A stretch of 64,000 nt of DNA from Hermatobates lingyangjiaoensis (GCA_026182355.1 JAPFBL010000170.1:444001-508000); one strand, 5' to 3'; shown: positions 1 to 13,123, counted from the stretch's first letter. Translations and numbers: made by a program. Notes: a model not told the origin generated them from the letters alone.

Positions 1-47
1 GAAACCTGTATTGAGTATTCTCTTATTTAATATGTAGCTCTAACGTA

Positions 48-513
48 GTGCAATCAGTTATTATGTGGTATTTACTCATTGTAGGGTAAAAAACTAATGA
101 AAGAGTCTCCACAATTAAAAATTTAATGGTATAAACAACGCGTTTCGAACACGTAGTGTTCTTCCTCAACCTAACCTTTAGGAAAAAAAATAACAATGAA
201 ATTTACCTGCCTTCTAATATGAAACAGATGTACCCCATACCCTCACCACGTCCATCCTATTCCCAGTCAGTTGTCATAGACACTCACCCTTAGGTTCGTA
301 CTCTCTTCGTTATTTTATTTTATTTTTCTTTGTACTATGTTTTACTTTGTACTATAGATAACTCTCTGATGACATTGTATTTTTTTCAGACCATAATGTC
401 TGAGGAAGAACAGTACGTGTTCGAAACGCGTTGTTTATACCATTAAATTTTTACATGTGGAGATCATTTCATTAGTTTTTTACCCTACAATGAGTATGTA
501 GCATAACAGATAT
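48..513. repeat. Foldback repeat, family A (long form)
   Basis: Inverted arms at about 57-170 and 403-513 contain GCGTTTCGAACAC and its complement, the shared sequence that ends in ACCCTACAATGAG, and a subterminal piece resembling GTGCAATCTGTTATAGTGTGGTATTTACTCAT. The spacer (about 175-400) is unique to this subfamily and recurs in opposite orientation at 39575-39890. The GTGTTCGAAACGCG core is the degenerate hammerhead-like motif of family A. Probably a non-autonomous Penelope-like derivative; the class is inferred. Confidence 0.65.
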
Positions 514-910
514 AAATAAATGTAACCATATGAATTTATAATAAGTAATATTTATTGCCCTGAAATTAATATTACATGACAATAATAAATACAAGTTAAT
601 ATAAACATAACCGGAGTGGTCCAAACTTAACCATACTTTAAGAAAAAATATATGAGACTCGTTCAGAATCTAATTATTCTTTTGTATTTGACTTTACTAT
701 CAGATAGTAAATTATAGTTTTTGATTATAAAAAAAATCGGTTTTGAGTTGTTGGTGGATTTACATGTTTTAAGGTCGTCAAGTCTTTTCTTGATGATTTT
801 TGGACAAAACAGGGGCAGAATATCAGTATCTGTGGTACATCTTTGTGGTGGTTTCTGTTTCTACCTTGTTTACTCTTTTGTGTAACAGGATTGTGTTTTC
901 TGCTCTGTAG

Positions 911-1138
911 GTAATCGAGGTGCTGGTCCAAGTTCAGAGGCTAGAAGATAGTGGTGCTTCGGGAAGTCTTGCAGAAGACACTGTATTGTTGTTTGGTTGC
1001 GATGAAGAGGCTGCCCGCCGATATCTCGAGGCTTGCCGTCGCCTCACCGACCTTGGGTTCTCAGAAAAGGCTGTTGTTGATGCTTTGGGAGCCTCCAATA
1101 ACGATACCCACGCCGCCCTCGAACGACTCCTCTCCTAG
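911..1138 (+). CDS. UBAP1: UBAP1-like protein, last coding exon (partial)
   Basis: A pyrimidine-rich stretch ending in TCTGTAG at 910 precedes an open frame that starts GTA ATC GAG and ends with TAG at 1136-1138 (75 residues). It encodes two helical-bundle segments. The second, LTDLGFSEKAVVDALG followed by SNNDTHAALERLL, is a canonical UBA domain with the (M/L)GF loop. The first (about residues 5-45, with GCDEEAARRYLEAC) aligns from memory with the overlapping UBA region (SOUBA) at the C terminus of UBAP1. UBAP1 is an ESCRT-I subunit that binds ubiquitinated cargo at endosomes. GC content and codon use stand out from the AT-rich surroundings. Upstream exons lie outside the window. Another UBA-tail protein is possible. 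Confidence 0.62.
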   Translation, partial: VIEVLVQVQRLEDSGASGSLAEDTVLLFGCDEEAARRYLEACRRLTDLGFSEKAVVDALGASNNDTHAALERLLS

Positions 1139-1690
1139 TCTTTCTTAGTAAAAATCTCCTCACTGCATCCTATTTATTATTCCTATTTTTTTATGTAAAT
1201 ATTATATCGTACTTACTGTTTTATCTTTCTTAGAAATTATAAAATAAGAGAAAACGCGTCTTTGTAAACTATTAATAATTATCCGTCTTCCAGTGTGTTG
1301 GTCCAATTCTTCTCGACTTCATACTTACAAAGCAAATTATGTTTAATATTTATCCCCTTATTAATTTGAAATTTAATTATTATTATTATGAAAATCCATG
1401 TAAACTTCAAAAGTTTTAACCCAAATATAATAATAAGTTAAGAAAAGCTATTAACTTTTAGTTAAGTAAAATATTAAAGTCACATATATTCTCAACTTGA
1501 ATTTTCGAAATTCAAAAAAAAAATATAATAAGGCCTAAAATTTTGTATCTTTGTCTGCGAAGTCTCTATAATTACTTTAGTGAAGTTGATGTAAGAAATA
1601 AAAAAACTTCTGCTTAATGTTCATGTTTTTTTGCTTAAACATTGTGCGTAAGGAATCGTTAGAGTTTCAAAGGCACCGAGTTTTCATTGA
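1139..1690. other. UBAP1-like 3' UTR and AT-rich flank
   Basis: No coding signal follows the TAG. A possible poly(A) signal AATAAA is at 1597-1602; nothing nearer is convincing. The rest is low-complexity AT-rich DNA. Confidence 0.3.
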
Positions 1691-1859
1691 CACTCTTTAT
1701 ATATATATATATGAAATCTCAGAGAATAGACAGTTAAAACTCATTTGACATTTATCATTATCAGGGGAGAAGTTATTTGCTTAAGTTAAAAGCAGTAAAC
1801 TCTAGAATAGATAATTTCTTTTCTTAATGGTGGTAGATTCGCAATATACTTAAATTGGA

Positions 1860-2222
1860 TTTTTAGTTATATAATATATATATATATAAATGAAAAAAGA
1901 CAACAATATATATATATATATATATAGTTCAATATAGACAAAGAAACATAGAGAAATAAAAAGAACACACTTACAGTCTCTAATTTTTGGTTTGAACCGT
2001 CTTCAGGAGAGATAAGAGAGGAAAACGAAGCGCACTGGTCCAGAGCCGGTTGGTCTCCAACCGGCTCTGAACCAGTGCGCATGGTTTCACTCTCTTATCT
2101 CTCCTGAAGATGGTTCAAGCCAAAGGTTGGGGACTGTAAGTGTGTACTTTTGGTTTCTCTGTGTATGTTTTTCTGCATTGAACTATATTTGTCCGTTTCG
2201 GATCGTATTTCCAACGAAAAAG

Positions 2223-2250
<28 letters not shown>
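1860..2250. repeat. Foldback repeat, family B, between (TA)n tracts
   Basis: A palindrome centred near 2052 has arms of about 130 bp, including TCTCTAATTTT(C/T)GGTTTGAACCGTCTTCAGGAG on the left and its complement on the right. It is bounded by (TA)n at about 1870-1925 and 2222-2250, and has the box TTTCGGATCGTATTTCC at its right edge. Other copies are at 23475, 24440, 25325, 30235 and 30415. The right-arm core here is mutated (CTGAAGATGGTTCAAGCCAAA). Confidence 0.7.
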
Positions 2251-2253
<3 letters not shown>

Positions 2254-2720
2254 GAAAAAAAAATTTAGAAAACACTGGAAAAACTCACTTCAATATTAGA
2301 CGAATTGTCTTCCTCAGTAGAGGAGATGTAATTCGTTTAGGGAGCGACACCTCATTGAAATATTCTTTCGTTCTAGCTGCAGTGAAACTGCTACTAACAT
2401 AGGAATGGGAGTGGAAAGGTGCCCCAAAAATGTAACTAAAAATAAAAATAGCATAAATAGATCGAATAATAAAATAAAAGAATACAATCAAAATAAACAA
2501 ATATGAAAAATAAAATTATAAATAAAGTAAGAAGTAAAGGCTGAATCGAAAAAGCAGAATAACAGAGAAAAATAATAAATTAATACAAAATCACGAAAAT
2601 AAAAAAATTTATACATATATATAATAATTAATTATTTTTTGAGTGTTTAGTTCAAAGAAGCAAATTACATATAAGCTAAAATTTTATTAAAAATATATTC
2701 AGCATTTTCAAATATATGTA
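2251..2720. other. No feature recognised
   Basis: AT-rich sequence with no exon, repeat match or conserved motif that I can support. Confidence 0.4.
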
Positions 2721-2724
2721 TACA

Positions 2725-3064
2725 GATATTAGACTTTGTATCGGTCGTTCGATGCATTCACGTCTCCACTATTGTGTTCCTTCTTCTTTTTCTGCTTTCC
2801 TGAAGATGGCAAGACAGCCGAAATGATCGAGAATCCTGAGTGTTGTCTCTTTTTATTGTGTTTTCTAGTTTTAGCTTGAATTATATGTCCGTTTGGACCG
2901 TTTGTTTTCAGTTCAAAGTATATTCTAATATGTGATTTGTTTCTTTGGACCAAAACCAAAAGAGAAAAACAGATAAAAACACACACAAAAAAGACTCACA
3001 ATGATATTTCGACATTCGTTGGCATCGGGCAGAAGTAGTCGCTTTGAGTAGCTGAAGCTAACTG

Positions 3065-3095
<31 letters not shown>

Positions 3096-3260
3096 GTTCA
3101 CACAGGAAAGAGAAAAAGAAATAAAGACACACACAAAAGACTCATAACGATATTTCGACAGTCGTCGTCATCGGGCAGAAGTAGTCCCTTTGAGTAGCTG
3201 AAGCTAACTGAGTTAACTTTTTCTCTTTCCTGTGTGAACTAGTAGTCTTGTTGGACCGTT
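2725..3260. repeat. Solo and palindromic PLE-like terminal repeats
   Basis: At 2801-2835 a hammerhead-like core reads CTGAAGA-T-GGC/GCC-GAAATGAT. It is followed at 2886 by the box GTCCGTTTGGACCGT. Then comes a foldback carrying GATATTTCGACATTCG twice (about 3004 and 3151) and ending in TGTTGGACCGTTTC near 3250, with (TA)n in its middle. It looks like several nested or tandem terminal-repeat copies. Confidence 0.5.
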
Positions 3261-3314
3261 TCAAGTTTTGATTTTGTATATATATATATACATATATATA
3301 TATAGAATCAAACT

Positions 3315-3535
3315 GCAATATTAAAAGGGAAAAAGACTAAGATCTTTCAACCGTAACAAGCGGTCGTCGTCAGATTTAAAAACCCAACCCAGTTCAGTTG
3401 GGTTTTTGACTCTGACGAAGACGGCTTGTTACGGTTAAAAGATCTTAGTATTTTTCGCTTTTCATTTTTTGGTCTGATCATTGATTGTTATTTCACGTGT
3501 TTATGTGAAATCTTATTATATATATAAGAATTCTT
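3315..3535. repeat. Foldback repeat, family C
   Basis: Inverted arms: AAGATCTTTCAACCGTAACA on the left (3338 onward) and its complement on the right (about 3418-3450), joined by a short AACCCAACCCAGTTCAGTTGGG hairpin loop. GACT precedes CTGACGA at 3412. A (TA)n tract abuts the left end. Other copies: 4670, 30905, 42975, 43800, 54230. Confidence 0.7.
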
Positions 3536-4320
3536 CACACCAATAAATGAAAAGCAGAACTTTTCTTAGTTCTGAAAGTAAATGATTGTTGTATAAATCT
3601 TTTATAACATGAGCCTTTTGACAGTTAATTAGCCCTAAACGCTTTGGAACATTTCATATTTCTTTGTTATTCATATTTGTCATTGAGTTATTTTATTTGA
3701 AATATATATAAAGTAAATCAGGTTTCCTCGTCAACTCAGCCCTTTGAAGTTCTAACCAGGCTTACAGTCTTTGAAAAGCTTCTAGTAAATTTCCAGATTT
3801 TATGTTATATTTATTTTGCTGACAGATGGGAAATGTATAAGACAGTTTATCAAGTCCCAATATGTATGACTCTTGAATGTATGTATATTGGATATATATA
3901 TATTACATTGTGGAGATTAAGTGACTTGAACGTTATAAAACAAATAAGGAGAAGCCATTTAAGAGATGTGAATGTAATTAACATGAGGAAGCATAAATAT
4001 ATTCTAAGGTGTTTGACCAATCTGTCCTTTTGATTGTAGAAACCTATAATATGTATATACTTCAAAATAAGATAAACTGGACTTTACAAAACTAAAATTC
4101 TAGAACACCTAATAGAACAAAGAGCTACTAAAATGGATATTTTGAACAAATGATCATCAGGAGAAGATCAAGAGAGAAAAAGAAGCAAAAGAGTATGATC
4201 TCAGCTGTTATTTGAAATATTGATATTATTAAGTAGTTTGTTCGTTTTTATGTTCTATATATTAGAGTGTTTATATCTATATAATTATTGTAATTAATGT
4301 ATTACTATATATACAAAAAA
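3536..4320. other. No feature recognised
   Basis: Intergenic AT-rich DNA. Short open frames on both strands overlap each other and have no recognisable family similarity. Confidence 0.35.
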
Positions 4321-4334
4321 AATTAACAGTCACT

Positions 4335-4850
4335 AAGTATTACATTACAAATTATTTTACAAAGAAAAATAGTCTGTAGATTTCAACAACAACTGTAGTT
4401 TTAATGAACACGGGATACTGAACAGTTTAGTGTCACGTCTTCATTCAAACTACAGTTTTTGTTGAAATCCACAGACTATTTTTCTTTGTAAAATAATTTG
4501 TGATGTAATACTTAGTTTTTCTGTTTCATAATTTATACTTCTGCCTATGAAAAGGGTTTTAAATAAAAACCGAAACGTTGGCAATGAGAGTTTAATTTGA
4601 ACCTGAAGAACTGACCGAGTCCCGATGAACTTTAGTTTTGTTTCCAATCCACGGTCAATACTTTTATCAATATTATCAATTTATAACAAGGGGTCTTCGT
4701 CAGAGTCAAAAACCCAGTTGATAAAAAATATACAACTCAGTTGGGTTGACTCTGACGAAGACCGCTTGTTACGGTTTAAAGATCTTAGTCTTTTTCATAT
4801 TGTGGTTTGATCATTGATTGTTATTTCACGTATTTATGTGAAATCTTTTT
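4335..4850. repeat. Foldback (4338-4511), family E unit and family C foldback
   Basis: Inverted arms of about 65 bp at 4338-4402 and 4446-4511 flank a short spacer. A family E unit follows at about 4530-4620 (CCTATGAAAAGGGTTTT, CCGAAACGTTGGC). Then a family C foldback at 4670-4840 has stem I GACT/AGTC intact at 4748 and 4787, but GAA mutated to TAA. The 4338-4625 sequence is related to 17040-17390. Confidence 0.6.
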
Positions 4851-4884
4851 ATCCATGATTACATACATAAATATATTAAGGTGT

Positions 4885-5345
4885 CTTAGTTTACCTTTCA
4901 GACCATGAAAATCTCCTCCTGATGACGACAGATATGGAAATATTGAAGTGAGTCTTCGCCAGTTTTTTTTTCTATATTTTCTTTTCGGAAAGACGATCGA
5001 AACTCTGTGTGTGTGTTACTGTTCTTCGATTTTGAACTCGTCTGTATATATAACAGTTCAAAATTGAAGATAGATAACACACAAAGTAAAGAAACACACT
5101 TACAAATTCAAATTTTCGGGCAATCCATCTTCAGGAGAAAAGAGAAAGGGAGACGGATTGACCGAAAATTTGAGTTTGTAAGTGTGTTTCTTTACTTTGT
5201 GTCCTACCTATCTTCAATTTTGAACTGTTATTGTGTCCAGTTTGGATCGTCTTTCCGTTTATCAAGTGTATATATATATATAAATATTCAAATTTTCGAA
5301 AAATCCGTCTTAGGGAGAAAAAAGAGAGAGAGTCCAAACTGGCTT
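4885..5345. repeat. Terminal-repeat arm (CTGATGA core) and foldback repeat
   Basis: 4916-4950 carries CTGATGACGACAGATATGGAAATAT on the + strand. 5054-5230 is a palindrome whose arms share CACACTTACAAATTCAAAT and a TCTTCAGGAG core on the minus strand. The box GTCCAGTTTGGATCGT is at about 5237. A (TA)n tract and another partial arm end near 5345. 52600-52790 belongs to the same family. Confidence 0.6.
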
Positions 5346-5439
5346 GTACTCGTGATAATTCTGCTTGAATATCGAAGTGAGTTTTTATTGGTGTTCTTCT
5401 GTCTGATTTCCCCCTGTTTATTCGTAATTAATTAGCATA

Positions 5440-8395
5440 ATAAAACACTATACAATCAATGGAAAAATGACAAAGTTTTATATCCTTTGTAGCTTGTTCT
5501 CCAAGAACTCAACTTCTTTGATTAAAATTTTTTGGTAGCAGCTACTTTGAAAATTCTAATAACTTTTTCATTGCCCATATTGATTTTATATGTAATTTGT
5601 TTGATGTACTATACATTGATTTCTATCAAAATTCTGTTATTCTTATGTTGTTTTTTTTCTCCGATGTGATGAAGGAATTTTGCCCAACAGGTTAGATAGT
5701 TTAACTTTTTTGAAATAATTCTCCTGATTCCATAAAACATATTGCTGTATACATTATTTGAAAATATTGAATGATTAGTATATTATTCAATTTGCTATTA
5801 ATTATTATTATTATTGTATTTAATACAGCTATCGATTTCTTTTTAATTCTTCTTCTGTTATAGTAAATAACATTCCTCTTATTTGACATTTTTTTAAATA
5901 ATATGTTCATTGATAAAAATTATAAAAAATATATCTCTTACATAAATAATATTTATTTTAACATTCATTAAATGTTGTGATATGTTATAATAATTTGCTT
6001 AGGGTATTTATTTTGTATGTATGTTTACCCTTAATGTTTTAGTTATGAACATTGTTATCAGTTTTGCATTTCTCCATTTGATATTTAATCAGACAAAATA
6101 ACAAATTGAAGCATGAATGTGGAATTGATCTATATTTTTTGTATGTGAATGAATATTGTTTTGTGTTAAAAAGTGATAGTATTGGACCTTCCTGCTGGAT
6201 CATTCATTTCTTCTTTAATTATATATATATATATTTTAGTATTAATTTGTAAATAGAGCCTTGCGATGTCTTGTACCTAAAAGAATTATTCATCACTAGA
6301 AAAAAAATAATTCATTTTTTTCTAAAAACGATGTTCTGTTTTGAGAATTAGTTTTGAGAGTTGCACCTATGAGTTAAAATTACTTTGATATTTATTATCA
6401 TGGCAAACATTTTATCAAATGTATGTAATTTAGTCATATAAGAAAATTTCGAGGTAATGAATAATGCATACTCAAACTTTGGAATTGTATTTCAATTTTT
6501 TTTTATTTTTTTTTTTTTTTTGGCTGGAGATACTGAACAGTTATTTCGTAAAAATTTGAATTTTTTTTTTTGTTTTTGCTATTCAATACCACTGACTCAT
6601 CTCCCTGATGATTAAAATGGCTTTATCATATCTAATGAGGGAACAGCTGGACTAAACGTCAACTGGTAAACTGAAACTGCCAGTAACTTTGGATAGTTTT
6701 TTTAACATGTCATACAGGCTAGATATGTTATGTCCTACTCATATAATTTGTAGTTCTTATTTGATGGGTTTGAACACTCTTTTAGTCTATTCACTAGCTG
6801 CAAGTTGAAAGTGATTTGTTAACTTATGTATGAGTACGTATTGATTTAAAAGTTAAGTCATGATCTTCCTTATCAGATACCGTACCTTACATAATGTGAA
6901 ATATCCTGAAGACTTTTCTCAATTTTTTGAACTTCATTAATGTTGTTAACTTAATGTATATCACCTCCTTCTTGTACTGTAGAGATAGAATTTCTTTCTT
7001 ATTTCTTTTCGCAGGCATTCATTCAGTGTCACGTGACATCGACAGCCCGATGACAAAAAAATATACAACCCAACACCAATTTCTGGCTGTGTATTTGTTT
7101 TTTTTTTTAATATCTCTTATTTGAAACTTCTAAGTTCCTCAGTAGCTTCTTGAATGTATTACGTGTTAACAATTTTTGGGACAGTGATTGTTCAGAAACA
7201 CTTTTCACAGCGGAAGGTACTAAGTTTGAATCCGAAAAGATAATTTGTAGTCATATTAGTCTATTTTCGCTGATACTCCCCTCTAATGGACTTTTAAAGT
7301 AAATTATTTTTGCAAGTCATAAAAATGTCTTTCCGTAGAAACTATTCTCCATTTTTCTATCCATTGTTGCTTGAACACTGTTTCAAATCAAAGCGGCTTC
7401 TCGTTTTCATATGGCATCTCTTGCTTCTTATCATAGCATCCGCGATTTCATTAAAACATTATAATTTTTCCCTCACGGATTAGCTGGCTTATCAGCGCCT
7501 TCAATTACCTTTATCGTCATTATTGCTACCCAAAGTTATCTTCGAATCCGGCTAAATGTTTTATAAAATCTTTTTACTTATTCCCAGGGTGTATCTGTTT
7601 TCTTTTACTTTTTCGCTTTCCAAGTTGCATTGGGCAACTCTTTAACTTCTTTGGCCAATAGCAATAATTTCGTAAAAGATTTCCTTAAAGGATATAATAT
7701 ATACATCGAACTTGTAGTATATACTCTAGCCTTAACCTTCTTGAGTCTCATTTTAATCTTTCATGAAATGATACTCATTTCAATGATGAGCATCATTGAT
7801 AGAGACTCATCTTTGGCTGATTTTGTTTTTTATTAAAATATTCCTCTTTGATTAGGTAGATAGTATCAATCATGTGTATTTCCGGCCTGTTATACTTTTT
7901 AGTATAATATTTGGTCTGGAAATATGCATAATTGAACTTGTGGATAACATATATTCATATCGCGGATGTATTGAAGTGTAATTTGTTACATAATAAAAAT
8001 ATTCTATAGATTAAACCTCAGTAGCCTTCGATTAATAAATGCAGATGTTACGTTCTCCTTAAGTAGAAATTCTCCCTCACATCGGGGGTCAGCTTTTTAC
8101 AATCTTTAAACTCTTTCAGTATCTTTATATTCGTCCTCTTACTCCCAATGTTGTTATTGTGTAAATCCTATGTAAAAACCTAAACTTCATGATATCGGTA
8201 TTACTTGCCCTTTGAAAATCCAAAGTACTATATTTGTTTAAAAAAAATATTTCTTAATATACTGATATAACTTCTCGACCACTGATTTTTAAAATCTGAT
8301 TTTTGTTCAAAAATTCACCAATCTTTGAATGTCGTAATATATTCATATATAAAAATAAAGTAATATATCAACCGTTTAGTAGAATAGGTGTATTA
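5440..8395. other. Intergenic DNA, no gene recognised
   Basis: About 3 kb of AT-rich sequence with T-homopolymers near 6490-6570. I read the longer open frames (6927-7124, 7630-7836) and found no domain, splice context or codon bias to support them. Confidence 0.4.
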
Positions 8396-8399
8396 TTTA

Positions 8400-8590
8400 A
8401 TCAGGATTCTCTTAATTTTCTAGGTTCAAAAATCAAACTCTCATTGCCGACATTTCGATTTTATTTTAAAACCTTTTTCATAGGCAGAAGTAAAAATTCT
8501 TTAAATTCAAAAAAAAATTCTTACCTCTGCCCATAAAAAAGGTTTTAAAATCAAACCGAAACGTCGGGAGTTTGATTATTGAGCCTTAAA
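8400..8590. repeat. Foldback repeat, family E
   Basis: Arms: AATCAAACTCTCATTGCCGA at about 8430 and its complement near 8560. Each carries ACGT(T/C)GG-type ends and the AAACCTTTTTCATAGGCAGA segment. The motif resembles the other families, but the CTGANGA core is degenerate (CTATGAAA). Related copies: 16680, 17090, 32600, 42210, 59795. Confidence 0.65.
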
Positions 8591-10356
8591 TTATACACCA
8601 ATATTCATATAGCTATTCCAAGATTTTGAAGTTTCACACAAATGTTTTTCCTTCTATCTACAGTCGTACAGTGAAAGCCACTTATTAAGTATTTAATAAG
8701 TCGTCTGATTTTGTATCGCTGCTAATGCATTCTTCACTCTGTTTCATTCCTTTATTGCTTGTTTACCCAGAGTTTAAAATACAACTCTCTACTTGAATGT
8801 TGGAGCAGGAGATACGTCTGGACTGGTTTGCTCCTTCAATTCTCATGTCTTACCTCTAAGTTCTGAAATGCCTACCACATTGGTAGGTAACTTATACCTC
8901 TTAATGTTTCACACACTTTTTTTTTTTTAATGCCTCACTAGAAGATTGTGCTTTTATTTCCTGATTTAATGTTCCTTCTTTTTTTTGACTCTATATAACA
9001 ATTGTTATGAAAAAGTTTCTAGTTTAAACTTTATAATTAGTAATAGGATATCTCATATATTTTTGATTTTATAAAATGTTTGCCATTTTTATATTTTACT
9101 ACGACATACGATCGTAGAACAAACTTTCTCTACAATCACATTAAATTCACACTATCAACACATTATTTTAAACCACTAGGAAAATTAAAAACTGCTCTTT
9201 ATTCCACCTGTACTCCTGAACTGATCATTGTACATAACTATCTGAAGTATTTACTTACTTAACGTAAATATCCTCTGGTTGACATAATAATATAATCATT
9301 TCAAAGTATTCATTTTAATTTTTATATTATTTTTAAGTATACAAGTTTTCAAAACATAAAACAAAGATTCTTCAGAAGTTTCCTTATATGCAATTTTATC
9401 TTAATAAAATTCAATTCAGAGTGGCTAAGTGGCTATGTTTTTAAAACCATAATATATTAACAACAATAACTAACAGCTATATACTAATTAACTAACTAAT
9501 AACTAACTAACTTAACTAATAGTTATATAACAAAATAACAAATACTCATTTTTGTTTACTATAAATATTTTGCAGTGTATGCTATTTTCATAAATATATG
9601 ATATACTAATTGATTGAAGTTATATCCCGTCAAAAATGTGGTAGTAGAAATAGAACTTTTTTTATATTTTACAGCTTTCTTTGATTATTATTAGTTACTA
9701 TAATTGTAGTAAATATATTTTTAAAGTAAATCTCATACAACAATATATAAAATGTGATTTTAATTTTGTTACAATGGGTGGAGTCAAAGCTAATTCTCAC
9801 TTCAGTCTTCTGTAACGAATTTGCTTGTAATATAAAAATTCAGATCAAGACTACTAAAGAAAAGAAACTCTCTACAGTTTATAAGGTTTTTAGATTTATT
9901 TTATTAAAAGTCTCATTTTTTTAGATTTGCTTAATCAGTTTTTGATATTATATTTTTGACCAATCACTATTTAATCTGTTTTATTTATAGATATATATAT
10001 AAAAATGCATTTTTGAACAGAAGCTCAGCTTGAAATAAATTCCATTGTTTTGCACATTATATTTGTATTTTATTCCCCCTTACTTATTTTGAAATCTTTT
10101 GGAAACTCGAACTAGTGAAAACTTCAAAATTGAAGAAGTAAAATTTAAAATACAAGTAGTCTGAGAGGTCAACTGATGGTGAATGACTAGCGCTTCTAAA
10201 TATTACCTTTCCCGATGTGAACTATTAAAGGGTTCACTTAAACTTAAACTAAGTTTGCTTAGCAATCATATAGAATGGTTGACGAGCGACTTTTGTATTG
10301 ATTTCTGGTGTGTCATTAATAAATCTCTTCAGCTTTGAAGTGTGGTACTGATATAG
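8591..10356. other. Intergenic DNA, no feature recognised
   Basis: AT-rich. A short run of AACTAACTAACT-type repeats lies near 9470-9535. No exon-like sequence seen. Confidence 0.35.
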
Positions 10357-10675
10357 GTTAGGTTAGGTTGCAATGGTAGTCCCACAAGGGAACACACATA
10401 CGCCGAGCATTGGTGGTAATACACAATGAAGATTGATTCTACAGTGGGAGTCATAAATTTTGCCTAACGCAAGTGTATTTAGAGTAGGGATCTTTAACGA
10501 GTATCTGACATCGTACAGACTCGGGGCCGACGGTTTAATATCCTTTTCAGAGGAACGATGTGTTCAGATTTATTCACATCCCGCATGAATAAATCGAGGG
10601 CCGGATGGGGATCGAACCCCGGTCCTATCAGTTCAGAGGCGAGTACGTTAACCATTGAGCTAACCTGGCCCCCTG
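10357..10675 (-). repeat. tRNA-derived SINE, copy 1
   Basis: Read on the minus strand it begins GGGGCCAGGTTAGCTCAATGG (Pol III A box region) and has the B box GGTTCGATCCC, as in a tRNA head. The body contains GGATATTAAACCGTCGG and ends CTTGTGGGACTACCATTGCAACC. The same order is found on the + strand at 27266-27585, which defines a family. A few TTAGG-like units at the 3' end are probably tail variation. Confidence 0.75.
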
Positions 10676-10959
10676 GTGCTGATGTAGTAAAAGTTTGGTA
10701 CACAGTTTTTTGAAATAAATGTTGGCCAGCCTAAAGCTACTACTATCGAACTCCAATTTACTATACTATCCACGTTGTTTTTCCATTTTGCGGAGCTCTG
10801 AAGTCGCTTTTTAGCTTGACTAAAGCACTCCTGTTTCCAAATCTATGGAATTACGACTCGTTTACTCTGAATTGTTACTATTATGATTTTGTTTTTGGTT
10901 TTTGTTAACATAATTATGATTATGTTCAACGTTTTGGGTATAATAAATATAAAGATTAA

Positions 10960-11178
10960 GAGATGGTACCAATATCACTGCATTGGTGTTCTGACATCTC
11001 CAGAGTGTCCTCTCTGCCATCATGAGACCATGGATGCCCAACACTTGAAGGACTGTCCTGCTTTGACTCCATCTTAACATGTCATCGAAATATCTGCAGA
11101 GTCACATCTCTACTAGTTAGTTCGTCACCAAATGACCCAACTGCCAAGGTTGGGTGTTGGCTAATAAATAAATAAATT
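10960..11178 (+). mobile_element. Non-LTR retrotransposon 3' end (pol C terminus and tail)
   Basis: The open frame ending with TAA at 11075-11077 encodes ECPLCHHETMDAQHLKDCPAL, a CX2CX7HX4C zinc knuckle of the kind that ends pol proteins of Jockey/CR1-like LINEs. A short 3' UTR follows and the element ends in (TAAA)n at about 11162-11175. It is strongly 5'-truncated, as is usual for LINEs. No intact reverse transcriptase is present. Confidence 0.6.
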
Positions 11179-11179
11179 G

Positions 11180-13120
11180 TAAAGAAATACATTTTTGAAG
11201 ATACGAATGAGTGTTCTCCAATTTTATAAATGTTTGGACACGTTTAATTGCTGGAGTACTTGCTAAGAGTGACAAGTAGATTTCTTGAATGTATGCAGAG
11301 GGTAATACAGGAGTGATTCCTGTAGATGGATCGAAATGAGGAAGTAAGGATATCAAAAGTGAGGAAATGTGACCGGAGGATATCAGAAATCCACAGACAC
11401 ACCGGGCTGTAGTGCTTCACACAATGAGCAAACTTCAAACTTAAACTATATAGAATTTCATTTAGAATAGCAAAAATTATATAATATTTTATTAAAATTA
11501 TTACATAATAGTATGTCAGTTCTCCATGTTCGTTTTAAAAATTTATTTGCCTTGTTTGTTGAAATATTTCCCTACTGATATCTTACGAAAATTCATAATT
11601 TGAGTTAGTTCAATGAAAAATTGAATTATAAACGATTGAAATGTCATATTCCGATTTCTATCTTTACTATAAGCAGGTATTGTATATGCGAAGGTAATGG
11701 TATGTTTTGGGTATTAAGCAATAAACTCGTTATCACAGATATTCCCATTTCTGCAAGCAGGTAGATCTGCTATAGATAAGAGGAAAACCACATCTCTGGA
11801 ATTCGTTATTTCGATAAAAGATATTTATGTTTAGACTTCGTCCGACATAAATAATATTCGAATTATAAATAATAACGAATAATGTTTGTTAATTAATCTT
11901 GATGTACTGACTGCCTTGAGCATTATTTTTAACAAAAGTGTTAGGTATTCCATTAATGATGTACTCTTAAGTTGGATACAAATTTGATTTTGTATGGGTG
12001 TGTGTGTTCCAATTGTTTTGTTACTCAAGTTTATTTTAGAACCTTTATCCTTCATAAAATAAATAAGGGCTTTCTTCTCAAGACTAGCCCACAGTTAAAA
12101 TATAATATATAAATAAAGAAAATGTACTATTATATAACAGAATTATTTAAAATTGTTAGGCAGACGTTGTGATTCAGAAGTTAGTAAATTTAATGCCATT
12201 GTACATGGGTAATGTTTAATCATCATCCATCATCATGAGTAATAATTTCAAACAAGGTCAGAAAAGTTTTCGTTGTGGAATCAGTCGTGTAACAAGGGGA
12301 TGACTTGATGATGATTATTTAATATCAAGCTTCGTGACGCTGTAAATAATACAGTTAGAAGTGGAACGATGGGAGATAGATCTTGATAATTATGTACATA
12401 TGCAGACAATGACTTCAAGATATCACGACTACTGCAGCGCATAAAGAAGCATTCAGTATTATTCTAAAAGTTTAGAAAGCAGTACGCTGGAGTTGACCAG
12501 TGGGAAATCTACGACCACCGAACTCCATTTCATTGTTCCAATAACTATTGTTCTCTTACCAAGATGCAAAGTGGGTCTAGCATCAAATGAAAGCAAACCA
12601 AAATATTGCAAATGTTATTTGCACCAAGCTGAAAATCCATAAATTTCTTTATACATTTATCTATTTTAGCTCGAGAGTGTCCCATGCTTTAAATATGTGG
12701 GTCTTCCATTAACAATCATAATTTATTCGAATATCAATATTGAAAATAACATTTTTTTCATTATCTGTCCCAGAGTGATAAGTTTATCATAAAATTTCTG
12801 CCCAATCGATTCAGTCACCACAATTTCTGTCTAAGAAACATGTTAAACAGGTATACAACTGTGTTTTATTAATTTTGGTTTATATTACCATACACAATAT
12901 TGTAAAAAAATAAAAGAGATTCGGCCAAAAGTCTGTAGAGTAGATCGTACGGAATCCTTACAGAAACACTTTCCAAAAAGTTTGTTTTTCCTAAAGGAAG
13001 AGTTTTTCCTAAAACCATTCCTTCACAAGAAAGAAAACAAATATTATTATATATTTATTATGAAGTTAAATTTACATTTGTATCCTTTAAAAAATATATG
13101 GTTGCAATGACCAAACAACA
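11180..13120. other. Intergenic DNA upstream of WDR76
   Basis: AT-rich with no supported gene. An imperfect inverted pair (AATCATCATCCATCATCATG at 12218 and GATGATGATTATTTAATA near 12310) is the only structure noted. Confidence 0.35.
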
Positions 13121-13123
13121 CTG

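Noticed and set aside
5007..5435. 142-residue open frame
   Set aside because: It spans both arms of a foldback repeat and reads terminal-repeat sequence, so it is not a gene.
7630..7836. Hydrophobic 68-residue open frame as a small membrane protein
   Set aside because: AT-rich DNA often gives such frames. No homology, no splice context, no codon bias.
10357..10374. Telomere-like TTAGG repeats
   Set aside because: Only two to three units at the end of a SINE; not a telomere or an interstitial array.
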